From: Triops longicaudatus | Taxonomy: Eukaryota > Arthropoda > Branchiopoda > Notostraca > Triopsidae | NCBI GenBank assembly: GCA_022885665.1 | Contig: JAGQDJ010000044.1 | Coordinates: 124,632 to 188,631 of the forward strand | Direction: 5' to 3' | Length of the DNA: 64,000 bases | Shown here: positions 50,201-62,113 of the stretch, one piece after another | Layout of the letters: each line of letters begins with the position of its first letter | Position numbering within the stretch: position 1 is the stretch's first letter | The notes under the pieces: model-generated | Seen by the model: only the letters and a program-made list of their open reading frames with translations | Database searches by the model: none | Told to the model about the DNA's origin: nothing | Translations under genes and position numbers: made by a program

Positions 50201-51527
50201 TTTACGTAAGATTTTTCATTGTAACACCAGTATTGTTCTTTGAAAAGCAAATTGTTCCATTTGCAAAATTGAACTTAACATTTTAAAAGAGCAAAAATGC
50301 CAGCATTGGGGAAAATGAGTGTCACTAACGATTACCAATGATCGCAAATTAAGTTGCATTTCTTTGTAAATCTCTAATATTTGATAATTTGTCTCAGCGC
50401 TGTTATTGTCAGGTATTTTTTATTTTATTTTTTTCACAACTTTATTTTGACTATGAATACTTTAGTTCATGAACAACTTCGATTTTGGAGGGTTTCACAG
50501 ATTTCGTTCCTCTATATATTGTCAGCATATAAGCGCCTTACTTCCATTATGGCCTTAAGGGGATCATCATATTGTTATGATGTATCTGAAGGTGGCACGA
50601 TTTATGAAACTAATTAAGAGTCGCGATACCGGATTCTTACGAGCAGTTTCAGAAGACAAGAGTCTTAATTAAGCTGGGGAGAGAAAGGACGAAAAGCTGG
50701 GTTAGGAAAAAAGATGTTGTGAGCATCTTCGTGGGACACACCTGGAAGAGGGAGGATTCTTCTGTCACGGCAAGCGCAGCACAGGTGGGTGGGCATATTA
50801 ATTATTTGTTAAAAATAAGTCTATTAAAGAGCTAAGCGTGTCAGGTCGGATACAGTTTAATCAGTACATCTGTTATCAAGAAAGGCGCGCCACCAATTTT
50901 CTGCTATTTCCCTCCTTTTTGTTCCTCGGTGTCATGTTAATGATATGGGCCGAAGCGTTATTATGTGGTACTAGTTTAAGCATGTACATTACTCCGTCGA
51001 ATCTGTCAAACGTAGCACCTGTCTAATTAGGAATTGAGGCTGGGAATACTGAAAAAAGTAATTCTCGTCGAGGTCCTGAACCTCAGAGGAAAGTTTGGGC
51101 TGGAATGTTGTGTCTGGCGCATAGCTTATGCAATTCACTTTGCTAGACGTGGAGCGGCCCATGCATGCTTTAATTAAACTCCCCGCAAGTTGCTCATCAA
51201 TCATAAACCAACCGGTAAATACCTAATGAGCCTATCGCGCGTCTCTTTCGTCTTCACTCGACGTTTCTATGACGGCAAATCGCGCCGACGTCATCGGTGA
51301 GCCTCCCCTGTGGTTTACAAACTGCAAGAGTTCACTGCAGTGCGTAAAGTCGTCTGTTCTTGAGAAAACTTGTTAAACACGACAGGTTCGCAGGAAGTGT
51401 CGTAACCACGGTATATTTTCTTTGTCTCTTGGACATGTTCACAGCAGCACTGGAAAATTGTCTTCAACCACTAACATTCTAGTTCTCCTGAAATGAGTGT
51501 ACATCCAGAGCGATAAATGTTCAAAAG

Positions 51528-51556
51528 TTTTTTTTTTTTTTTTTGTTAAAAAAAAA
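51528..51556. repeat. T17-GTT-A9 hairpin-forming run
   Basis: Seventeen T, then GTT, then nine A. The T and A tracts can pair. No larger element is visible. Confidence 0.85.
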
Positions 51557-54500
51557 CGCGCAACAATTCAGAGCGAGTGGTGAGAAGTCAGAATGTAGCA
51601 TGCTCATGTTTTCGTATCTGGCATTGATGCGATAAGTGTCTGCTACAGAATTCTAACGAGGTTTCATTCTCGTTTTCTCCTTCGATTGTTCTTGTGGAGA
51701 GCAAAGGGGGATTTTCTAATACTCTTAATATAAAATGTGGCCGTAGTCAAACTTAGTGGTATCCGACTTGGACTCTGGGAGGTCGCCTTCATCGGTGACA
51801 GGGAAATTAATGATCCTAGTGTACCCTAGTGTACGCGACGAAGTGCGAGTTGGTAAGCCTTTGACTTGGAAGGGTTCGAAAGTTCTTCTCAGCAGCCAAG
51901 AAACCTTGCATACACTGTTCTTTGATAACGGGTCCGTTCTCTTTTGGCTGTATTTGCACAGGTCAAAACTTGAAACACTGTTTTCACCGTTGAAGGGATA
52001 TTCTTGCTCCCCGATGATAAACGAGCCTTTTTGCAGGACCCTGCAAATCCACTTTTAACTCGAGGTATACGCAAAAGTTGAGCAGAGAGGAGAGAAGTCT
52101 TGGGTGTCCTTGCAGTACCAGGAAAGCTAAAATGGGTGGGACATTTATCACGCAAGGCACACGCATGGGCACATGGTATTGTTCATAGCGAGAATGGCCT
52201 TTCACCCAGTTCGCCTTGAATGCTGTCTTCAGCAGAGTATTTGACTTTTTCTTATCGAAGTCTCGCTATGCAAAGGGGGAAATAGTAAATGGGCTACGAA
52301 ATTCACGGAAATAGGAAGGGCGTAGAATTGGTAGACGTCTTGTGTTCGTTGATTTGTGTGGCCTGGTGCGCATTTGGGTGTTGTCAGTTTATGACAGAAA
52401 TGTGCTTCCAGTGTACACTAACGTGATGTCGATTTGAGTCCACTCACCTGAACTTGTCGTTTGCAAAAGGCAGTGTCCGTAAAATGGATCGCACAGCATA
52501 CTATCTTGAATTGTTCCATAAGTTCAGGATATATGAATCAATTCATTGCCCTTCTTTAGACAATGAATTTAGAGTATTCTTGTGGATTGCGCAAAGTGCA
52601 CCGAGCGTTTGTCATTTGCCAGATGTGTCACACAGAACCGGGTGATCTCTTTTTTGCTTGTAATATAACAGGACATTAAACTGTCCGACTACATTCCCCT
52701 TCAGTAGGCAAGCCCCTTGAGAGCAAAAAGAGAAGCCGCGGCGTTGCACTTTCGTTGGGACTCACAAGAATCTTCAAGTCGCATGTCAGGGTCAGGATGT
52801 CCTCTGAAAATATGAAGCTTTTGTCTAGTGACAAGCAGTAGAAAATACTTTGAAATATATAAAAACATAAAAATGACAATGGGGTAACGTTAGACACTGT
52901 AAAATTGAGACACTTTAAAATTAACTCCCTTTGGTATTAAATAAAAAATAAATAAAATGTTCGATGTTCGTGTCACTGTTTTCAAAAAAACGCTTAGAGG
53001 TGGATTTCGAGTTTATTGCTCAGGGTAAAAGTTATGTATGCTTGCCATACATTTATAGTGGTGTTTCAGCTTTTTCTAAATGTAGTTAGCATCGTGGCAG
53101 GTCCAATCTGGTTTCCATGTTATGTTTTAGGAGCACTTTTCTCGATTTATAATTACCACTTTGATAGCAAGCTTGTTTAGGTTCACCATAATGCGAGCGC
53201 AGCGTTAGTCGTCCGCGGTCGTTTCTCGTTAACTCGTATTGTGCAACTAGATAAATCAAACGCCATTGACTTTGCATAGTAATCACTTGCCCTAATTTAG
53301 GCTTTCTGAAGATTGCAACTCTATCTCGGTCAGTTGCTAGTAACATGTTTGCTCACGAGTGCACAGAGCCTTTGCCACTCCAATTAACTTCTTGTAAACA
53401 AATCCACCCCCGCAGTTTTTGCCTTGCAAAGCGTGATCGGGGAAAAGTACGACCATGTCAGCGAAGCACGATATGCTCCCCGAGTTTTTGTTGCTATCTC
53501 ATTCTTGGTTAAAACGACAAGAGGATCATTGTTTTCCGTACCAAACGTTTGCCAGGCTCATTGCGAGTGTTTTGAACATTGGATTAACTGGAGTAGACAA
53601 AAGTTAATTGAAGACCATTAAAGTTAAACGACAAGGGGAAAATTTATAACCCAGTAAGTAGAAAAACCGCAATCCCAATTTGTTCATTCTTAGAAACAGA
53701 TAACATGTGTGCTTTCTTTTGTCTGTTATTTTCCTGGCGCGTTTAGAAATAAAAAAAAAAACATTTGCGTGAAATCAACACGCCAAAACCCTGACTTGTT
53801 GGCAAAGAAAACGACAGCGTGGGTGCACCTCGTTGCCACAGTCCAGATAATCAAATATTCGGGGTAATCGTTGGTCGTAAAATTGAATTCCGTCCACAGA
53901 ACAAAATGCCGTATCTTTGACAGCCGCGCACTTACTAGCCATGGATCCTTATAAATGATGGAAGTTGCAAATCTCTCGGTGGTTACAAGTCACGCTAAGG
54001 CAGCCAAAGTACTGTACACAGTACATGTAACTTACCTTCTACCTTTCAGTGAATGCCTTTCATGACCATAAGTCGCCTCGCCAAGTTCTTCAATGTAGTT
54101 ATTCTTCGCCTTTAACCTTTATCTTCTCGGGGTCGATCGGTGCAACACGCAGGCGTGACCGTGCTCGTGGTCCCCAACCAGCCACAAAGAAAGCACCTAT
54201 TTGTCACTTGCAGGAGTACCCAAACTCCCAGGTTTTTCCTGCGATCGGCTTCGTGTGCTATGCGTCGCCCCTTTTGGTTGCCTTGCCTGTGTTGATAGGG
54301 ATCAAATGGACGGTAATGAGACGGGTACTGGAAAACTAATAGAGGCGACGTGACCATTTCTTTATCTTTTCCTATTACAACAATATTCCTTATCCCCTTT
54401 TTCAATCCCCGCGACTGTCGAACAACGAATGCTCAGCGAAAAAGGCGTTTGCCGTGTGGCACCTTTCGTGGTTTCCCAGCTAAGAAGCGTGGGATACCGA

Positions 54501-56140
54501 AGTCCGACAACACTCGATTGTAAGCTACGGCTCCTACTTTGCATATCTGCCTTCCTATTGTCGAATTCATTTAACAATCAGATAGTTGTATATTTCGAAA
54601 CGGTATCCGTGGCACCTTCGCTTTTCGCTGGTGCTTTGGAACTGAACACTGGTTTTCAATGGCCATTATAGAAAAAGTTGAGCTGACTGATGGTCACTTC
54701 ATTGGCAGGGAACAGTACCTGAGAGTACCAGATGAACCAAACTTTACCTGTGCGAGTTTTTTGCGGAGATTGCAGCAAAACAACTTAATGAAAAAGACTG
54801 CTGCGAGGATCAACCAACATGCAAATGTGGTGCCCGCAAGTCGTGAGTTGTCCCACGACGCAGTGGTTGCACATCGTTATATTTTAGTCTCGTGTAATAG
54901 TGTCGAAGACGAACTGCAAGCTTACACGGCAGCCTAGTACATAATACACTCGTCCTTCTTTTACGTTTACTAAAGAGGAATTCGGAATAGACGCAAAGCT
55001 TCGGCATTGTGAAGTCTTGGCGATATACTGATGCATGCATCGTGGATGCTTCTTGCATGGCGCGTAAAAAGTTTTTATTCGACGAAGCATAGCTGCGTAT
55101 ATATGAGCCGCGGTATTATGATCACTCCTTGGAGTTATAGGAAGTAATGTTTATACATGAGGCAGAGTTATCGATAGGCTATCGAAAAAAAGGGAAAGGA
55201 AAAAAGATAATAATAATAAGCAAATAACTAAAGGAAAAATAAATAAAAGGAAGAGAAAACTTGCAACCGATTGGATGGAACGACAACACTGGCTTAGCGA
55301 ATGTACATGCCTTAACAGATCTCGTTTGAAGATACTGGCAGGTGTATTGTATTACTATCATTCATTCCATCGCTTGCCAAAAATCCAAAGAAAGCTGCGT
55401 TTGCTTAAAATAGCTTTTTTTGCCGTGTTTTTCTCAAGCTTAACTGCAATATACAGTAAAAAAAAGGGCAAAACTGCAGATAACGTTGCAGTCGGACTCC
55501 ATGCTTGGCAAGACTGATATGGATTTAAATACCCCTTAATCTTTATATATATGACAAGATACCCCAATGAGTCATTAATTAAAGTGTTTTGCAGATTTGT
55601 ACTCTTCGGTGAAGGTGAAGAGCCGCATACCACATTATTAAAGAGAAAGCTTTGTTGGGAGATAAATCTCTTATTTTTATTTGTTGCCATAGCAGCAATG
55701 TCTTCAAAAAAACTTCTTTTCGAATTGCAAATGAATGGTCGGGACGTGCGAGTCCGGCAGCCGAAGAGAAAAATGATGGTTTGCCTTGATTACACGTATG
55801 CTTGATGATGATTGACAGCAGTCTTCTGGCCCTTTTGCATGTGCGCGTTGTTATCCTGATGGGCATCATCTTTTTCACGCTTGCGTTCATAAATTGAGTG
55901 GCTTCCGATGACCATCTCGATTTCTTTGCGCTCCCCCCTGCGGAGTTTCAATAATCTTCTTTTATAAATAATTGGAGTAGGGTTGCTTTTCACAAGTCCC
56001 TAAAGCTCATTCCCAGGTAGGGAGATTTTGTCTCTTCAACACCAAAGATAAAGAATAAGGGGGCTGTTCCATACGAACTTCTCATTGTCCGTTTTGGGTA
56101 TCGGCGTCGAAGTCTGTTTCTCTTCGGCAGCAACTGCAAC

Positions 56141-56186
56141 GTGTAGTAACTTATAGTATAGTAACTTACTACCGTATAGTCACTTG
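56141..56186. repeat. Imperfect tandem repeat of a GTATAGTAACTTA-like unit
   Basis: GTGTAGTAACTTATA, GTATAGTAACTTACTACC and GTATAGTCACTTG follow one another, sharing a TAGTAACTT/TAGTCACTT core. It is a small degenerate array. Confidence 0.7.
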
Positions 56187-59100
56187 AAAACATGTAAGTC
56201 ATCTGGTGCGGCTGAGAATTTACGATTCATTGCTAGAGTATATGTGACCGGCACCATCTGTGTCTATCTTGCAGACGCTCGATAACTTATGTGGAGTCTT
56301 GTATGTTAGAGCCAAATGCAATTGTTGTATTAGGTCTTCGTTAGCCTTTTTTCCCCCACTTCGTTCTTGCGCATATACGATACTGCAGACGATGCGGTGA
56401 TCTACGACTTGACTAGAATTGGCCAACGCTTGATTGCAACGACAAAAAAACTACTTGGTATGAAAAAGAGCACGATGCACTTGGTAAAGTTTTTCTCGTA
56501 TTTAAAGTGACTCTTGGCCGTTCTGTGTGGTTTCCTTTTGAAAATCTCCAGAAGCAGTTGCACAGGGAGCTTTTTGACTTTTGAAAGGTCTGGCATTGTT
56601 ATGTGTTAGTTGAAACTCTCAGACTTCCAGTTTGTACCGAAGTCAGTTGGATGCTTTTAATTTCATTGTTGAGCAACATAATCAGGTTGATGTAAGAAAG
56701 ACATTTCTTTTTCTGCTGTGTATTCAAATGTGACTTCTCTGAGTGGCTTCTAGAATGTTAGAAGAGCATTTGGGCTTCTGCGTCAGCCTCTGTGGAGACA
56801 GGGCAGTGAGATTTGCTCTGTGAAAGGCTAATGATATGACTTTAGAGAGTTGACGATAACTGAACACGAGTTTAATCGCTATTTTTCTTTTTTCACGACA
56901 TGTATATGCGTATCTAGGAAACCTACCTAACAGCTTTTATTCGTTCCACAACCAAGCTGAGTGTCTCGACGCTGTCCTATAGCTTGGCATTTGATTATTT
57001 TCTTAGCATACAAAAGTAGTTTGCTTCTGAAAAAAAACTTGCGCTTAGTAGTCGTAAAATTTTTGTTTGAAAAACACCTATGTAGTCAGCTTGGGGGCTT
57101 CAGCTTCAGGTAGGACAAAAAAATCTACCATATAGTAATTTCCCCACTGCGATAGCTGTAGACTATGAAGCCTACACACGACGTGGGTAGCATATCATGT
57201 CACTTTATTATGTACGACAGGTTATACTTGACAATGAACCGAGGTGGAGTGACAAACTGTCAGAAAAACCGGATGACTTGAGTAGAGCCTAACTTAGTAC
57301 CTAACCGAGCTACAGGTTGAAAAAATAGGACTTTATGTAAATGTAAAAGGAAATATTAGCGGTGCTAATAAAACCCAACTGAACTAATCAAAATTGCGTT
57401 CTGTTTCACTGCACAAGCCACAGAAACCGAAAGCAAGTATAATAAGTTCTATTTCGTGACATTTTGTGACACTTCTACTTGAGAGAAGAATTTAAGGGGA
57501 AAAAAGGCCTGAAGATATTGAAATGAGTTAACAAAACATTTTTTGCTTTATAATTCTCACAACTGAAGAGAGACATGCCATTGGTCTCTAGAGAATAACT
57601 TGAAAATATGAAAGCTAGAAATTTGAAAGCTTAAACGGGGTAAAAACTTGGATAGCAGGTGTACAGTTAAGTTACAACCTATATACTTCGACAACGGCTG
57701 CGGCATTCGAGTTCCAAAGTGACTCGCTTTCCCAGGGAGGGAAAAAAAACGACTAACTTGAAGAGCGTTATTGTAAGCTAGTGTAGGGGGCTGGATAGGC
57801 AAATATAGAACATAAAGTAAAACGGATTTTGCTGCGTCATTTCTTATAGTCCCCATTTATCCTTTTTCATTTTCTTTTTTTTTTTCCTTGCCTACATCAG
57901 AAAGATTTTCCAAATGCTTGATTCCCAAGACTAAAATTGCCAGGCTGCTACATACTTTCCCCTAAGTGATGGCTAAACCCTAAAAGTTTTCTGGCAAAAT
58001 AACGAGGGCCTGTTAAAAACTACGGACTCTTGAAGCGGTAGGCCTTTTTACGTGTCTTTTTGTGTGTCCTTTCTAACTCCAACTTCACCCTCATAGAGGG
58101 GAAAAAACTTTGCTTGTTTTCCGTTGATTTTCCTCAGAAAATTATAATTTAATTTCCCGCTTCACCAGTGTTAAAGTATATTATTTCGTGTAGTGTCCGG
58201 CTTTTACGTTTAATTCTTCCGTTAGTCAACTGTATTCTTCTGTCCAGTTGGTGGGGGGAGGGCATATTGTGTTAACTTTTATGGATTTGTCGGTATTTCG
58301 GTTCACAATCATTTATTAAAACTTATCTAAAAAGATGTTGTACTCTGTCAAAAAGTTTAATGTAATTATGTTATTTTAGTAAGCCGTCTTGAGCCATATT
58401 CACTAAATGCGGGCACATACATTGCCACTTGTTAGAGCGAAATATGTTCAGGATAAAAAGCAAAGCAATATATTGCTTTGATGTTTGTTTTAAAAAATCG
58501 AAAAGCACCTTTCAGAACCCGTTTGTAAGGATGTAGCTATGGTTTAAACAATGTATTGACCTGCACTCACATTTGTCGATAATTTCGGAAACATTTATGT
58601 TTAACTGTTGCCACAAATCAAAAAGGGTTTGTAAATTCTCCTGGAATAATGCCAATTAATTTGTTCGTCAGACAAATTGATGCCTTAAGAAGATATACGC
58701 TGCACTTGAGTAGTTTTAACTGTAACGGTTTCTTATAGAAATGCAAATAAGCTCAAGGTGCTCATATTTGGGGATATTACTCAGCTCCTTTTTTCTATTC
58801 TTGATAGGCGAGCCAGAATAGGCTCTCACGTGTGGTCAACTTATATATGTATAGCGAAACCACCAATATTTTATATTAACTATTAACTCTGCACCACGCA
58901 AATTTCCTAGACAATTAATCTGACTCGCCTTTCGCTTTTAAAGAGGGCAAAATTGAAAGTTAAATACGTACGAATAAAAAGTAAAATTGTCCAGAGCTTT
59001 CCCAGCTGGGGGCCGTGTCACGACCTATCGATGTATCTCTCTTCGATAGAAAGAAACACACCTTTTTGTGACCTCGTCCATAATCGCTGTTCGTGGACGA

Positions 59101-60918
59101 AGCTTACGATGTGCTGTGCATCCAATAAATTCCTGGTGTCGATTGCGGGTCATGCCACTTGCAGCGAACATTAAGAAATAATAATCCTATCTACCATAGG
59201 GCTATAAAAAGCCGTACCGCGTCAGGTTTTGGCGTCGTTTTGGAACATAGTCGCATCTTGGCAAGGATAGCGATTTGAGCTGTACGCTGGATAATGCGAG
59301 ACACGATTTTTCATCCTAGATGCAAGCCATCCAGTGTCATATAATAGTTTTACGCGCTAGGGGAAAGGATTTAAGGGAATGTAAAGAGGAAAGTAATAAT
59401 AGACCTTTGGTTCGGCAGAAAAACAGCGCAGTTGAAGGCAAAAAGTGAGTTTTTTAGGTATATGATGCGCGAGAAAAAATGCAAGAAAAATACACGTAAA
59501 TAAACAAAAAGAAAAAATGGTAAAAGAAAACGTAAGATTACGGATACTAACAGATTATTTCCTGCGAAAGGTAAGTATGACTCAGTAAAATGAGCTGTTA
59601 AAATCCGGGACCCGTTCATAAGGACCAGGAGGCTTCTCTATGACTTTGTAGATCTTTTCAAAACGATTTCTTGGCTCTCTCAGAAATATGCTTCACTAGA
59701 CACCGGCAATAAAAGCCCCCACGCAAGCTGTATAGGCTAAGAGCTTATCAATAGCCACAATTGATATGTTGTATTGTCTGCATTGTCCCGTATGTAACGC
59801 AGCAGTGTCTTCGTTGGGACGAAAAAAATAGAAAGTCGTTAACTGCCTGCCGTTATACACTGACGGAAATCATAAATGATGCCCCACCGCAAAGCTGTGT
59901 GTGTTGTGGCTGTTACCCTTATTTTATACGCGCTTTTATCTTGACACTGGAGTCCATCTGTTATCCCGAGTTCTTAGCGAAGATTCGAAAAAAGAAAAGG
60001 GTCACCGGGGGCTGATTTACGCGCTGTTGCGCATAGGGGAGAGTCAAGTTGTTCATAAACTCGAGGAGAATCTCCAAAGATGTCATCGCGGAGTATCTGC
60101 CTTGTAGCAACATGCATTGTTTCCCTGTTAATTATAATACCATTGTGTCCGCACGCGTAGTTTCCTCCCGTGGTTCGATTAATGAAACGAAACTGTCGGT
60201 AAATCCTGCACCGTTTTTGCTCGTCTTCATATTCTAGACATCACAAGCGAGCGAACTAACAAGAGTTCACCGAGGGATACAGAACTCCGCGGGATACGAG
60301 GTTTAATTTTTTCATTGCTGCTAGGGTTCCAGTTTTTGTTTCCCATTTCCTATTCTTACAATCAAAAATGTTGAAGCGAGTATGCGACTGTTTTTGTTCC
60401 ATGTTACTAGAGGCACGGTGATGTATGAGATCAGTCTGCATTCCATGGATGTTGATTTTTATCGATTCACATTTTGTGATTAGGCGAAAGTCTTCAATGT
60501 TCAGGACTGCAACACACTTGAATTTCTTATTTTATTTTTTTATTTTCTTGCGTGGGGGGAGAGTTTGTAATCTGTTCCTAATGTATTTTTTGTGCGTGCT
60601 CTTTCCTTTTTTTTTCGCGGGGGAAATTTTCCCACGACGTTCAAGCCTTCAAGAATCGTACACGCGAGGGCTGCTTTCCTTCTGGACAATATAATATCTT
60701 TCCGACTGAAGATATGTCGAACACGTCGTAAAACAGTTGATGCTTAAGTCTCTAGAAGCAGTCAACTTGACTTGTTACTAGCCACGCGCAATATTGTCTT
60801 TCGGTATCTTCGTTCTTATGCAAAGACAGTCCTTTTTCATCCGTTTATGAGCAACAAAAGGGAAGTGTGAATGACGTTTCGGTCGTCGGTGCAATTTTTA
60901 CAGCCCTCACGATTTCAA

Positions 60919-60950
60919 TATAAATGTAAGCCCATCTCTTCACAAGTCAG
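60919..60950 (+). promoter_or_regulatory. Core promoter of the micropeptide candidate
   Basis: TATAAAT at 60919-60925 is followed by TCAGCTT, an arthropod-type initiator whose A at 60949 lies exactly 30 bp from the first T of the TATA box. The predicted leader before the first ATG is only about 33 nt. Both elements and their spacing match the canonical pattern; activity is inferred. Confidence 0.45.
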
Positions 60951-60981
60951 CTTCCTTTGTAACTCCCGAAAGTAACAAACG

Positions 60982-61113
60982 ATGGATAATTATGACTGCG
61001 GTTATTATTATTGCGTTCTCCATTTTCATTGCTTTCGTGATCGCCGAGCTTTTCAATCTGATGCGTGTGCTTCTCACCAAATTCAGGTTCGTGTAAGGGC
61101 TCCGGAGATCTAA
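60982..61113 (+). CDS. Overlapping alternative ORF from the first ATG
   Basis: The first ATG after the predicted transcription start (context AACAAACGATGG, a favourable insect-like context) opens a 43-codon frame beginning MDNYDCGYYYCVLHFHCF and ending TAA at 61111-61113. It overlaps the hydrophobic ORF in a different frame and has no recognisable character. It may be a shadow, an upstream regulatory ORF, or the true first exon of a longer gene if a donor such as CAG|GTTCGT at 61085/61086 is used. Confidence 0.2.
   Translation: MDNYDCGYYYCVLHFHCFRDRRAFQSDACASHQIQVRVRAPEI
60992..61096 (+). CDS. Candidate 34-residue membrane micropeptide
   Basis: The ORF starts MTAVIIIAFSIFIAFVIAEL and ends FNLMRVLLTKFRFV. 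It has a single helix of about 18 hydrophobic residues followed by a short amphipathic, basic C-terminus with no acidic residue after the Glu near the membrane edge. The layout resembles small regulatory membrane peptides such as the sarcolamban/phospholamban group (about 28-50 residues), but no diagnostic motif is seen and no family is claimed. Many codons end in C or G (TTC, ATC, GCC, GAG, GTG, CTG), unlike the AT-rich surroundings, which favours real coding. A TATA box and initiator lie just upstream and an AATAAA about 1 kb downstream, so a single-exon transcript of about 1.2 kb is plausible. The better-placed ATG at 60982 is in another frame, so leaky scanning would be needed. The alternative is a signal-peptide exon with a donor near 61085-61091. 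Confidence 0.4.
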   Translation: MTAVIIIAFSIFIAFVIAELFNLMRVLLTKFRFV

Positions 61114-62107
61114 CGTTCGTTCAACGGGATCATCCCTGCTTGGACATACAAGGTACGGAAGCTCCCCGCGAGCTTTTTCTCACCGTATTGGCTTAAATGT
61201 CATGAACCACTGTCCTAACATCGGTGTTGATTGAAAAGGATAAAGCCTATAGTCAAACTTGAAGACTGAAGGCAGTGTGGAGAGTTTGCAACTTGATGGT
61301 GCTGATGTTTTCCCTTGCTAATTGGATAGTGCCATTTGAGCGTTTCCAGGAAAAAACCTTCCAAGAACAGGTCAACATTCACACGGAAAAGCTTTTTTGC
61401 AGTTAGACGACATTAAAGTTGGGACCACGGTTGTAAATATTTGTATCGATACTGCCATTTCTATACCTGTTCCTATACCTCAAGTGTCCATATCTGTCCG
61501 CACTGTCACGTGGTATGACCCTTGAACTGACATGCACGAGAAATACAGGCTTGTAATGTACTAAGATGAGGGAGATATTTGCACCACCTTCTTACGGAAA
61601 CAAGAAAATTCGAACTAAGCATTGCTACTCGGGTTTATTTTGAAAAACAAAGGGTAGTGAATTTTTTTAAATACCCATTTTGATAAAAGAGAGAGAATCT
61701 TGCTGGAACTGTCACTGTGTTTTATGTTTTCACTCTGTACACGAACTGTAATGCAAATTCTAGATTCTATTTACTTAATCGAAGCGTGTCTTGGCTGTCC
61801 GATGAGCTAATACGTAGTTAAGGAGTAGAAAGTGAGTAACTTATCGTATTAAAACTGTGCGTTCCTCGTTTGTTTCGAGTGACTAAATGCAGTTACGTAA
61901 AACAACGGCTTGAACTTGTTTTCCTTTGTGGAAACTAGCCACCGAGAGACAAATATTTTTTGAGTAGCTTACCGCATAATTACTTGTTACTTTCCGACGA
62001 GTGTATTCTACAGTTAGTTATTATACTCCATTTTATTAATTTTTTTAATATAACATTTTGTCGTCTCAATTGTTTAGCGTTCCTACTGATCCTTATGTCT
62101 TTTAATG

Positions 62108-62113
62108 AATAAA
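62108..62113 (+). terminator. Candidate poly(A) signal of the micropeptide transcript
   Basis: AATAAA, about 1.0 kb after the ORF stop. Assigned by position on the same strand only. Confidence 0.25.

Larger units (their letters stand above)
44294..60918. other. No supported gene
   Basis: Overlapping chance-length frames occur on both strands. The densest patch is 54049-55100, with three ATG frames in series on the plus strand (54049-54339, 54429-54671 and 54659-54937). The last of these encodes 92 residues of balanced composition but no known domain. Simple sequence includes A runs near 45966, T17 followed by A9 at 51528-51556, and short tandem repeats at 51815-51834 and 56141-56186. Confidence 0.4.

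Noticed and set aside
59203..59224. CTATAAAAAGC box followed by GTCAGG
   Set aside because: The TATA-to-TCAG spacing is only 21 bp and no ORF longer than 20 codons follows; not accepted as a promoter.
60167..60190. GGTTCGATTAATG resembling a tRNA B box
   Set aside because: No matching A box or acceptor stem at tRNA spacing; similar checks elsewhere also failed.
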